A program made the position numbers and the translations under genes. Below are positions 54,601-64,000 of a stretch of 64,000 nucleotides of DNA, one piece after another. Origin of the DNA: Nephrocerus scutellatus (taxonomy: Eukaryota; Arthropoda; Insecta; Diptera; Pipunculidae); contig OX352763.1 of the NCBI GenBank assembly GCA_947095585.1, positions 24,539,462 to 24,603,461 on the forward strand, in the 5' to 3' direction. The notes beneath the pieces are model-generated. The model was not told the origin of the DNA. It made no database searches and saw only the letters and a program-made list of their open reading frames with translations. Position 1 is the first letter of the stretch. Each line of letters opens with the position of its first letter.

Positions 54601-57305
54601 ACTCCCAATGCGCTTTTCACCTCAAAAATGAGCTCAGTCAAACAACCCCACTGTACTATGCTCTGTACTCTTTTACTCGCAGGGACAAAGTGGAAACGTG
54701 ATTACTTCATCGTTATCATTTCGATTCCGTAGTAAGCTTGAACAGGATACGGTTGACTTAACCGTCTTTGGCCATCATTCGGTGGTTCAAATTTATTCCC
54801 ATCCTCTCAAGGACTCAAGGAATTTATATTGGAATTTTCATTATAACGCAGCAGAGCAATGCTGTTGTCGTCGCATTGAGTCATATTTGTCCGGTTCGTG
54901 TTCAATGAATGCTATATGTAGCGAACCGAATTATATTGCTAATAAAATGAGCTTCTTAATGATGATGATGATGATTCTCAAGGAAAAAGAACGGTTCATT
55001 AGCCATAACCTATCGTTCTGTGAATGTAATATAACTTTTTATTGCGAATATTTGTGTTAGAACGATTGTAAAGAAAAGGTTGCTTGGACATTTCCCCAAA
55101 AAATGGTGCTTCAATAGTGATAAGCACAACACTTAAGTAAAATGGTCCGACTCTTTTAAAAATGAGAGGGCATTTTTTATATTTGCGTTTAGAATGTTTT
55201 ATGTTCGAAATAGTGAGAGGCAGGGATATCGAACGACTTCCACAAAGTTTTGGACAGTAAAACGGCGAAATGTTTGTGTTATTTGTGGTTCGAGTTTTTG
55301 ATTGCTTTTTCTACAGAAGGGTGGACTTGAAAGACATTTTTTTAAATTGTTAAATTACTACGAACGTCTGGATATCAAAATTGAACGAGTTGGGATTAAA
55401 ACTTTAGTATGTCAATAAGTAATAAAGTTTTGTTTGTAATTTTAATATTTTCAAATGCTTTCTCAAAGTCCGCTATAATTATCCGTTTGTAGAGTTTTAT
55501 AGAAGTCTTGTCATGAACTTTATTGAAATTACAGCAACACTCAAATGAACAATTTAACAATTTTTTAAAAAACAAAGAAATTCCTATCAAACTATTTTCT
55601 CTGTTCTCTATAAAAACAAACACTAATCCAAGCGAACGTATTTGCGAAACACGTAAGAGGCCAGAAGAGCTCCAAGGGACTATTGACCGCAACAACTTTT
55701 CCATCGGCTTTGGTTTGCTAACATTACAATGAGCTAATTGTCTGCAGCTAGAATTCATTGAAGAAAAGCAACAGAAGAAAAAAACTTCAAGAACTTAATT
55801 AGCTGGGCGTTCAGTGTTTATCGTCAAGAACTACTCATTATCCGATTATAAACAAAAAGGGGGCAAAAAACAGTCTTCCACAACTTGTCTTAAATCGATA
55901 TGCATCACATGACATACATAAGTGGAAGCATTTACTTGTAGATGTACTTGCAGTGTGCGAGAGTGAACCTCTGCCTATTACCCTTGTTCCCCTTGGTGCA
56001 TATTAATGCACGGCACAAGTAATTAATTGAAAATAATTACACAAAATGATCTAATGAGCAATAATTAGAGTTCGTGGTTCAAGTAGAGAATAGAGAAGAT
56101 GCTCTTAAAGGCAGCCACAAGTTCACTTATGCAAAAGAAATTGCCTTTCAGCATAAATCTTGAAACTTTAAAGCAAAGTAGAACGGACGGAATGGAATTT
56201 CGTAATAAAAATGTGCAAAAGGTTACAGTGCCCTAAAAATGTTCAGGTTTTCAAATTCACGTAAAAATGCGGGCAGATTATTCGCGTAGTAAGGAAGTGA
56301 GTGGATGTGGGCTAGCTCAAAATTAGTCCTTAGTCCTTTTATACTTAGTCTGCATTTAAACTAACAGAGAACATTAAACTGTCATGGCAGCTTAGATAAG
56401 GACAAAAATGCAATTTCCATAAATAATTTCTTTTCTTCATTCTATTTTCACTGGCTATTATTCTTCAACTCCCACAAGAGTCGTGTACGAAGGAAAATTT
56501 TATTAAATAATTCCACGCTGCCAAGTGCTGTGTGGGTTCAGGGTTGGCTATTAAAGAAAAGCTGAAAAAAATTGTTTTAAAGAAAATGAGATGATAATTT
56601 AAATCGAACTCAGCCAAGTGACGTTACAGTTCGTAAAATGTATAAATCATATTTTTTTTATTAGGAACATTTTTTATCTTCTCTTTTGTTTTTACTTCCT
56701 GATGAGCTTAAACGGGGGAAAATGGACGAATATCCTTTTTTATAAAAAAATAAATAAAAAACAAATCGGGCTAAGGTACAATTTCTCTTTTCAAATGTTA
56801 ACTTAAGCGTCAAAAAGTTTCAAAATTGAATTCGAAATTCAAGAATCGATTGAGTAAAAAGTGAGTACAGTACAACCTCGATAATTTGAATTTTTCGATA
56901 ATGTCCACTCACAAAACAATTTTTTTTAAACATAAACTTATTGCCAAGTGAGAACTCCCTAAATGACTTGCGAGACAGCAAAAAATAAAAAATTCAAGGA
57001 ATGTTATTTACAATATACGAATATCAAAATTCTCTCTGATTCATTGAAAAAGCAATACGGAAAAACAATCACGAAACTAAAAGGACTAGAGTCCAATGCT
57101 TTAATTAATGGATCATCGTCAGGGAAAAAAGGGTGACCAATAAAATGTTACCAATAAAAATAATGATGTAATTGAGCCTTCAAAATGCTTGGATCCTGTG
57201 TTGTACAATACTTCAGGAACTTGTTAACGCCAATCTTGAAGCCTGTAGACTAAACGATTCGGGAAACACGGAGTCAACCAATTGAGTCCACCGCGAAGTA
57301 AGGTT
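54601..57305. other. Long stretch without recognised features
   Basis: About 2.7 kb, mostly AT-rich. A (ATG)n microsatellite lies at 54957-54974. A minus-strand ORF (55396-55758) contains IIADFEKAFENIK, reminiscent of RT motif A, but the remainder does not support an RT call. Nothing else recognised. Confidence 0.4.
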
Positions 57306-57500
57306 GGGTTAGTTTGCGGTGCTTTGTGTTACCACAGGATCTTATAACTTTCCCCTTTTCAGAAGATCCATTCAAAGCTCTTTAGTGCCGGACATGAGCA
57401 GAGAAGATGTTCTATTGTCTCCTCCTCCTCCTCCTCGTCCATGCAGCTTCTGCAGAAGTCATTATATTCGATCCTTCTCGCGTGTTTTGCTAGAAGGCAG
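57306..57500 (-). mobile_element. LOA/I-like LINE, Cys-His C-terminal tail
   Basis: On the minus strand: RRIEYNDFCRSCMDEEEEET followed by IEHLLCSCPALKSF. The pattern C-x2-C, acidic stretch, H-x4-C-x-C, CPAL is the tail that follows RNase H in this type of LINE. The sequence differs from that at 1744-2088 (FCSEDEKSSEHILCECPAL), so it comes from a related but separate family. Confidence 0.75.
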
Positions 57501-57529
57501 AAAAGACTTCTTCTGTTCCTACTTTATTC

Positions 57530-58190
57530 CATAATGGTATTCTTTATAAAACTGATATTCAGAAAGCCAATCTCTTAGCTTCGCATTTTGCTAGTGCGTC
57601 AACCCTTCCATTTTCTAACCAAAGTCCACCAATTCTTCCGAATGTAGGCCCAGGTATGTCTTCAATTTATTTCCGTCGTCGGGTTGTTTCCAACTTGACC
57701 CCAATAAAGCAACTGGACCCGTAGGTATTCCACCATTATTATTGAAAAGATGTCATCATACTTTGGCAAAACCGCTTAGCAAATTGTTTTATGTCTGAAT
57801 GAAGACAGGTGTTTTTCCGTCAATTTGGAAAATAGCTAATATTCAACACGTTCCGAAAAAAGGTGATAAATCTGCACCTACTAACTACCGCCTTATTGCT
57901 CTGTTGTCAGTTTTATCAAAAGTAATGGAATCTATCATTAATTTCAAACTAATGAGCTATCTGGATTCGAATGCTCCTTTATCCGATGTTCAGTATGGGT
58001 TTCGAAAAAATCGATCTTCAGGTGAACTAATGACGTGCATGACTCATTGTTGGGAGCGAAGCATTGAAAATCTAGGCGAATCAAGCGTTGTGTCCTTGGA
58101 TATTTCTAAGGCTTTTGATAGAGTTTGGCATATTTGTCTTAATGAATTCGACAATTCTGTCGAACATTCAAGTCATTCTTGATTGGATTC
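57530..58190 (+). mobile_element. Jockey-like LINE, RT fingers-palm fragment (relative of Family J)
   Basis: Plus strand: a pre-RT stretch KANLLASHFASAST-like (57560-57610), NKATGPVGIPPLLLKRC (usual GPDGI changed to GPVGI), then a 127-codon ORF (57799-58182) with FPSIWKIANIQHVPKKGDKS, NYRLIALLSVLSKVMESIIN, SDVQYGFRKNRSSGELMTC and VVSLDISKAFDRVWHICL (motif A intact). The element ends soon after motif A. It is clearly related to Family J but diverged in sequence throughout. Confidence 0.88.
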
Positions 58191-58249
58191 TACATGAAAA
58201 AGGTTTTAAGTTAAATCTATGTTGATTAGATCTGAAATTAGCGTTTACG

Positions 58250-58589
58250 TTGCTGGCAAAAGATCTTAGAACTAGAGAACGTTTTGGGCAAGTCACCCAC
58301 ATCCAATGACTGTTTCAAACTGTATGGGTTATTCTTTAATGATGCTGGCAACGCAGTCAGGGCCAATGCAGATAGCTACCGGATTATGTTGACAGACTAT
58401 TTATGGGATAAATTGAATAAGGTTGACTTGGAGCATATGTGGTTTCCAAGAAAACGGCGCTACATGCCAGACTGGCTGGCTAAATAATCGAGTTATTGAA
58501 GCCGAAGTTCTGTGACCTTCTTATCTCCAGAAGTTCATGAGTCAATTCGTATGATTTCACGCCTCTAGACTTTCTTCCTTGGGACTATG
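58250..58589 (+). mobile_element. IS630/Tc-type transposase fragment, C-terminal part
   Basis: Plus-strand ORF 58284-58487: LYGLFFNDAGNAVRANADSY, RIMLTDYLWDKLNKVDLEHM and WF, the portion of insect IS630-like transposases between the second acidic motif and the QQDGA box (here WFPRKR, the catalytic box is lost). Further on, LDFLPWDYVKS at about 58568-58600 matches the PLDFFLWGYVK motif. Complements the more N-terminal fragment at 16500-16860. Confidence 0.75.
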
Positions 58590-58866
58590 TCAAGTCGTGT
58601 TTGGTGCGTTTATACTTACAAGCAGTAGGTTTGAGGTTCGAATCCGAGAAACAACAAAAGTATTTTTAATGGTATCACCTTTCGCAAATGTCTGACATAC
58701 GCTCGAGAGTAATAACTTGTCATAAAAAGCTTCTCAACTCTCCTTTAAGATACGGCTTTAAATTGTAGGTCTTTTCCATTTTTGTGCAAAAATATAACAA
58801 ATGTTCATGAGAAGCTAGGTCGTGGACCGCGACTGTCTTTCGCGCCAAATATTGTTATTATTATGT
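58590..58866 (+). mobile_element. tRNA-derived SINE, copy 4
   Basis: Plus strand: decayed A-box region, intact B box GAGGTTCGAATCCGAG (58631-58646), body with CTTTCGCAAATGTCTGACAT, CTCGAGAGTAATAACTTGTC, AAAAAGCTTCTCAACTC, GCTTTAAATTGTAGGTC, GAGAAGCTAGGTCGTGGACC, and the end CTTTCGCGCCAAATATTGTT with an ATT tail. It is inserted in or next to the transposase fragment. Confidence 0.92.
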
Positions 58867-60960
58867 CAATTCCACGGTATATGCTATAAGCTAGAGACTT
58901 TACACGATCTCAGAACCAAAATCGAACGCAAATTGCCAATATATCGTCCCATTTATTCAAAAAAGTAATAAAAAATTGGGTTCAGTACATTCACCAGTGG
59001 ATGCCATTTGATTGACGCTTTTTAAATAGCATCGATGGTTCTTTCGTAATCGATTTCATATCTAAACCACAAGCAGTTTTATTTAAAAAGCAAAATGGAG
59101 ACGTTTTTAATAAAAAAAACCCCTTTACATGGAGCTTGTCAACAAGTGTTTAACTTATAAACTGAATCCTGAAAACACCAACAACTGCTTTTTGGAAGCT
59201 GTGCTTGTACTGGGTTTTTGTGAACATATAAATCACAAGCTAGTTACATTATATACACTATCTTATGTTGAAAGATACACTTAGAACTTAGACCTTAAAA
59301 TATCCCTCAATATGCGACGGGCGTTTGTGTCTTTATGATTTTCTCGTTACGCCACTGGCAAACTACGGCGCATACGAAATTGTAAGAGTATCAAGAAAAT
59401 TATGTCCTTACACAAAACCGTCTTAGGCCCTTTTTCTCAACATTTTTTTTTAATTCCTCGTGAACAGCAATAAATCCTCAACTGAATGCTTTGTCCTACA
59501 ATAAACTTGTACTTGCGTTCTTAGGTTTACAAAATTGAACACAACAGCGAATCACCCGCCACCGCGACACAAAAAAACATGCAAATTGACACCAATACGA
59601 ACACATACACTATGTGTGTTTAATGCTATATGCTATATATACAGTATCTTTTCAAACGAACGATAAAAAAACCCTTAGTTGCTTCCGGGATCTCTATCTT
59701 CCTTACTCTTAGTGCAAGTAATTTTTATTTTTATGGATGTCGGTGGTCGCAGTGGTGTTGTCTCTCATCAGCGTCAAGACAAATGCAAACAAGTGAAGTG
59801 GAAAGAGGAAACCTCTGAAAACACTAAAAAATCCGAAGCAACAAAAGCCGCAGCATCATGAAAACATCTCTGTAATTGGGTCAAGTTTTTCACTTAGTTT
59901 GTTGCCAAACACAAGCTGTCATGTATGATGTACTTATGAGTCCAACTTGAGTCTTCAGACATATGAAAAAGTATCTTTTCTGATCTTAAGTCATTCTATA
60001 ACGGGATGTGGGATGGATGCTACGGGAGCTATTTAACTGTGAGGGCGATTTGTCGTCTTAAGAGTGGGGTTGGTTGGTGGTTGGCAAAATTTTAAACAAA
60101 AAGCTGAATAGAATAATATCGAAAAGAAAGCAGTTGAAAAGTGTCTGGGTGTACTTAGATCGTTTGTCCATACAGGAACAGACATACACATACACACATA
60201 CACCTGAAATCATTAAATGTTCAGCAATTTCGTCCCGTTTACCTTTTGTAAAGCGTGAATGTGATTACGAAAGCAAATAAGGAGTTTCAAGTTGAATTCA
60301 CTGAGTGATGAATGGTTCAGACTGGCCGTTTCCATGTTTTGTTCCCCCTTTTTTTGAATTCCAGCATTCGTGCTGTTTATTTAACCTCAGTTAAGTGAAT
60401 TGATGTGGGCAAGCATTGCACATAAATATCCTAAGAAGAAGAAAACATCGCTTACCGGCTACCGGCATTTTTTTTTATATCTTAGACTTTCTTATTATAG
60501 GCAGTAGTAGCAACTGCATTTACTACTCGTTGTTGACACGGAAAACACCCGATGAAAAAGAAAATGAATTTTGCAACAGCGAATAAATTTGCGACAAGGA
60601 AATTAAATTCCGTTGTAGTCTTAAATTAGAAATTGTGTACCGCGTAGAAGATATTATTCTTCTCTATTTTATCTATTACAGACGATAGCCACACTCTAAA
60701 GTCATCATTAGTGCAATTCATTAGAGGCAAATAGGCATATCCAGAGTATAACTTAATAAAGCCATGAGAGAAATTCGGAATCCCAAATAAACTGCAACGA
60801 GAATGTAGGCTTACGATTATCAGGGTAATTTGAAGAAGACTAGTGGCAATTAGCCGAAATGCAGTTACATATGCGGTTAGAATACCACATCCTAACGTCA
60901 TAAAATGCATATCCAAAGCTGTCCAGACATTTTCGCCAACAGCTGATTATTTACTAATAA
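58867..60960. other. Long stretch without recognised features
   Basis: About 2.1 kb, AT-rich, with short CA-rich patches (about 60181-60205). A 96-codon minus-strand ORF (60626-60916) with two hydrophobic stretches matches nothing I know. Confidence 0.4.
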
Positions 60961-60963
60961 TAT

Positions 60964-61920
60964 ACTAGTTGAGTTCCCGGCGTTACACGAATATCGGTAC
61001 CCCCCCCCACCGCCTCCAATCCACACAATCGACCCCATTACCCGAAAATTGTCTTACCATATCCATTCACCTCAGCGACCTGAAAACTATACAATCAACA
61101 CTAATATCGGTCACCAACCCCCTACAGGTGTCTTACCACCACTATTTATCTCAGCTTCCCTGGCTAATGTAAAACATCACCCTCCAACAACACCCGATCA
61201 CCCAACACTATTCATCACGGAAATCCAGAAATCTATGTGTTCGACACTAGTATCGACTGCCACCCAATCCCACCCACGACTTGACCGGTCACTTTTTTTA
61301 ATCGTCTGGGGATGATTAACCTGGAACCTGGAAAAATTTAAAGAATCAAGAAAAGCTTGAAAAAATTCAGTTTTCCGTGGAATTTACGTATGAACTCGCG
61401 ACTCATAACTCACGATTCGAACACGTTATAGGCTACAATGTTGGGTCAATGGCGAATAGATGGGGGTGGGGCTCAATGGTGTGCGGTGGTTAGTGGGGGA
61501 GCGGTCAGTTTGGTTGGGTCAGTAGGGTGTGAGAGGCAGACAGACGACGCGTGTTGTTTTAGCGTTTGGCGGGTCTAAACGGTGTCTTGGTGGTGGGGGT
61601 CGGCTGGTCCCAAATAACGCCGGGGGCGGGTATATAGATAACCTTAAAGTATGCAATGAAATTTAATGATTGTTGCAATATTAATTAAAAGCTTTAACCC
61701 TAAAAGTGTTTATTCGACCCTTACCACCCCAGACATAGAGATGATAGGGGTGTCTCACCATCATCATTTATTTCAGCTACCCTGAAAACTATGTATTTGA
61801 CAGTTATATCGATCATATCATGTGTCACCCCATTTTTGCCATTCCCTAAGGAAGTGTGTTAACTTCATAATTCCCCTCAGCGACTATGGAAGCGATCAGT
61901 CATGTCGTATGTCACCAAAA
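60964..61920 (-). repeat. Degenerate repeat region with strong C/G strand asymmetry, possibly a Helitron 3' region
   Basis: The left part (60990-61310) is C-rich and G-poor on the plus strand; the right part (61440-61640) is G-rich. CCGGCGTTA near the left end (60976) recurs inverted as TAACGCCGG near 61615. Degenerate copies of a ~100-bp unit (TTTATCTCAGC, ACCTGAAAACTATA, TATCGGTCACC) appear at about 61050, 61130 and 61750-61910. On the minus strand the left edge reads CTCAACTAG followed by T, compatible with a Helitron CTRR end, but I see no clear terminal hairpin. Confidence 0.4.
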
Positions 61921-61999
61921 ATTTATAATTTAGTTCAGGATTTCTGTGTTTTATAAACATTCACGAGTTATTGAGTAAATCTCCTTGACAATCTGTATT

Positions 62000-62415
62000 T
62001 TTAATTATATAACTGTCCATGAGCTCAGGAAGTTATATACCGACATGATCAAAAGACTGGCCTTGATTCTTGTTGATGGTCATTGCAAAAACCAACATTA
62101 ATGGAAATTGGCGACGCTTCATTCTTCCAATGACAAAGTACTTTCGCTTGCCTCCAAATCAATTCTAGGAATACATATTTCTTCCCCCATATTACTCCTT
62201 GTGATAATTTCTGCTTTTATACATTTTCGATGAAGACTCCTGACTATTAATCGAGTTCCTTTCAACAAACCCTTTTCTGGGTTAAGATTTCGAAGAAGCA
62301 TGCTAAATGCACCAACTTTCAATTTCAGTATATGTGGCGGCATTCCCGGGAGACATTGTGCGCATAAAAATTCAACAGGAAAATCAATGGAATCATTAGC
62401 ATCGTCATTGAGTCA
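62000..62415 (-). mobile_element. Helitron PIF1-type helicase pseudogene, C-terminal part
   Basis: On the minus strand from 62415: [70 protein letters not shown] (62119-62343), then after one frameshift [20 protein letters not shown] with GQSFDHVGI (62040-62110). The PPH.L.LKVGA, LLRNL, GTRLIV and TINK.QGQ motifs are typical of the end of Helitron helicases. Stops follow. It complements the region kept at 21114-21890. Confidence 0.9.
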
Positions 62416-62868
62416 ATACTAACTTTATAGCTAGAAGCGTTCAAGAGTTATAGGATGTGAATTCATGTGAGGTCAAAAGTACGTTTTCGTTCAATTTGGA
62501 AACTTTCAATTTTAACCCTTCTCTTGTTGACCGAATGCATAAACATTGTGCGGTGGATTTGTAGAAAACTGAATAGGCTTTAATACTGCATATGTCAAAA
62601 AAAAAATTATCCGAAAGCTGTTTTCGAAATAATCGCGTTTGAAGATAAGACTTAAAAAAAAAAATTTATTTTGACGGCGCTGTTATAGGTATTGGTTTTA
62701 AGAATTTAAAAAATGTAAACTGTTTGACCTTAAAAATTTAATTTTTTTTCAAAAAAGACCAACAGTGGTATTGTACCTAGAAGCGTTCAAGAGTTATTGG
62801 GTGTAAGGTCTAAAGTACCTTTAGGTGAGAACCCGTCAAAAAGGTCGGAATCTTTTTTTTTTACCACG
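62416..62868. other. Spacer between helicase and satellite, with a direct repeat
   Basis: CTAGAAGCGTTCAAGAGTTA, followed by GGGTGTAA-like text, a GGTC(A)AAAGTAC block and onward, occurs at about 62430-62480 and again at 62777-62822, about 347 bp apart. No coding match. Confidence 0.6.
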
Positions 62869-63815
62869 GAGCACCAAACGGACATATGGTGTGAATATGA
62901 ACCAAATCCAACCATGAATACAAATTTTCGTAAACATCTCGACTCCAGCGCCACCTTACGGATCAAAAAAATAACTCAAACTTATTGGAGCACCAAACAA
63001 TCATATGGTGTGAATATGAACCAAATCCAACCATGAACACAAATTTTCGTAAACATCTCGACTCCAGCGCCACCTTACGGATCAAAAAAATAACTTAAAC
63101 TTATTGGAGCACCAAACAATCATATGGTGTGAATATGAACCAAATCCAACCATGAACACAAATTTTCGGAATCATCTCGACTCCAACGCCACCTTACGGG
63201 TCAAAAAAAAACTTAAACTTATCGCAGCACCAAATGATCATATGGTGTAAATATGAACCAAATCCAACTATAAACACAAATTTTCGTAAACATATCCACT
63301 CCAGCGCCACCTTACGGGTCAAAAAAAAAAACGTAAACTTATTGGAGCACCAAACGATCATAATGTGTGAATATGAACCTAATACAACCATAAACACAAA
63401 TTTTCGTAAAAATCTCGGCTCCAGCGCCACCTTACGGGTCCAAAAAAAACTTAAACTTATCGGAGCACCATATGATCATATGGTGTGAATATGAACCAAA
63501 TCCAACCAACACACATTTTCGTAAACATCTCCACTCCAGCGCCACCTAACGACGGGTCCAAAAAAACGTAAACTTATCGGAGCACCAAATGATCATATGG
63601 TGTGAAAATGAACCAAATCCAACCATTAACACAAATTTTCGGAATCGTCTCGACTCCAGCGCCACCTTACGGGTCCAAAAAAAACTTAAACATAACCAAA
63701 TCCAACCATTAACACAAATTGTCGTAAATATCTCGATTTCAGCGCCGGGTCCAAAAAAACTTACTTATCGGAGCACCAAACGATCATATGGTGTAAATAT
63801 GGCTCCGGTTTAGAC
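62869..63815 (+). repeat. 119-bp satellite array
   Basis: Unit starts (GAGCACCAAACGATCATATG) lie at 62869, 62988, 63107, about 63225, 63345, 63463 and 63580, spacings 117-120 bp. Each unit contains GTGTGAATATGAACCAAATC, CAACCATGAACACAAATTTT, CGTAAACATCTCGACTCCAG and CGCCACCTTACGGGTC with an A run. After 63661 units are shortened by deletions, and a last partial start is at 63767. It ends about 185 bp before the window edge. Confidence 0.95.
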
Positions 63816-64000
63816 GGGATGAGGCGACATAAAAGCGTTATATCCATACAGACAACGGCAGTTATGTTATTATGCGATTTAAAATATAATGAGTGTGAAT
63901 TTGTCATTTGATTTAGTTGTATTCATACATCCTTTGTAAAACAAAATACCCTTTTAAACCATCATCCATATCCAGTGCAACTATTTGTATACGATGTGTC

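Noticed and set aside
55396..55758. 120-codon minus-strand ORF with an RT motif A-like IIADFEKAFENIK
   Set aside because: Only about ten residues look RT-like; the motif B and C regions are absent and the upstream part shows no similarity, so I did not call a LINE.
60626..60916. 96-codon minus-strand ORF with hydrophobic stretches, possibly a membrane protein exon
   Set aside because: No recognisable family, no splice context I could defend, and ORFs of this length occur by chance in 64 kb.

Overview
The window looks like repeat-rich, mostly intergenic nuclear DNA of an insect, most likely a fly (tephritid-like is my guess). It is AT-rich, has no operon-like ORF packing, and carries insect-type mariner, Tc1-like, Helitron and non-LTR retrotransposon remnants plus a tRNA-derived SINE. 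I could not recognise any intact host protein-coding gene, tRNA, rRNA or CRISPR array. Nearly every recognisable protein sequence belongs to a mobile element, and nearly all are broken by stops, frameshifts or internal deletions.

Four groups of non-LTR retrotransposon recur; the labels are mine. Family J is jockey-like: APE endonuclease, RT, no RNase H, with a 3' end in repeated ATAAA-like bases. It occurs at 5740-6430, 12540-13030, 35093-37985 (the best copy), 40886-41530, 45225-45800, 50030-50190, 52424-52550, with a relative at 57530-58190. Family R is RTE-like with a craniofacial-development-protein-2 type endonuclease: 13080-13560, 20476-20880, 27036-29880, 51200-52125. Family B is a second endonuclease-RT group: 9225-10520, 40500-40885. 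Family L is LOA/I-like with RNase H: 1575-2340, 17150-18565, 32670-33450, 53566-54410, 57306-57500. A Ty3/gypsy pol remnant lies at 13680-15810.

DNA transposons are a TIR-bounded internally deleted mariner (2421-2661), larger mariner copies (11683-12470, 22828-24605, 39716-40440), IS630-type transposase pieces (16500-16860, 58250-58589), a Tc1-like element (42260-44353), a MITE-like inverted-repeat element (18566-18856), and two Helitron helicase pieces (21114-21890, 62000-62415).

A tRNA-derived SINE family has four copies (24622, 36949, 52180, 58590); the one at 36949 sits inside the best Family J copy with a clear target-site duplication.

Tandem repeats are the most distinctive part: a 285-bp dimeric satellite (31462-32668) whose monomer is also dispersed as single reverse copies at 8730, 21955 and 50805; a GTCTTTTGGG-type minisatellite filling a Tc1-like element (42441-43797) with a short copy at 4953; a 21-bp minisatellite with a ~233-bp higher-order period (46720-48145); a 119-bp satellite (62869-63815); and several smaller arrays. 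The window reads as layers of nested insertions, with several dispersed repeats carrying the seed of a local array. I found no evidence for a new multi-gene system.
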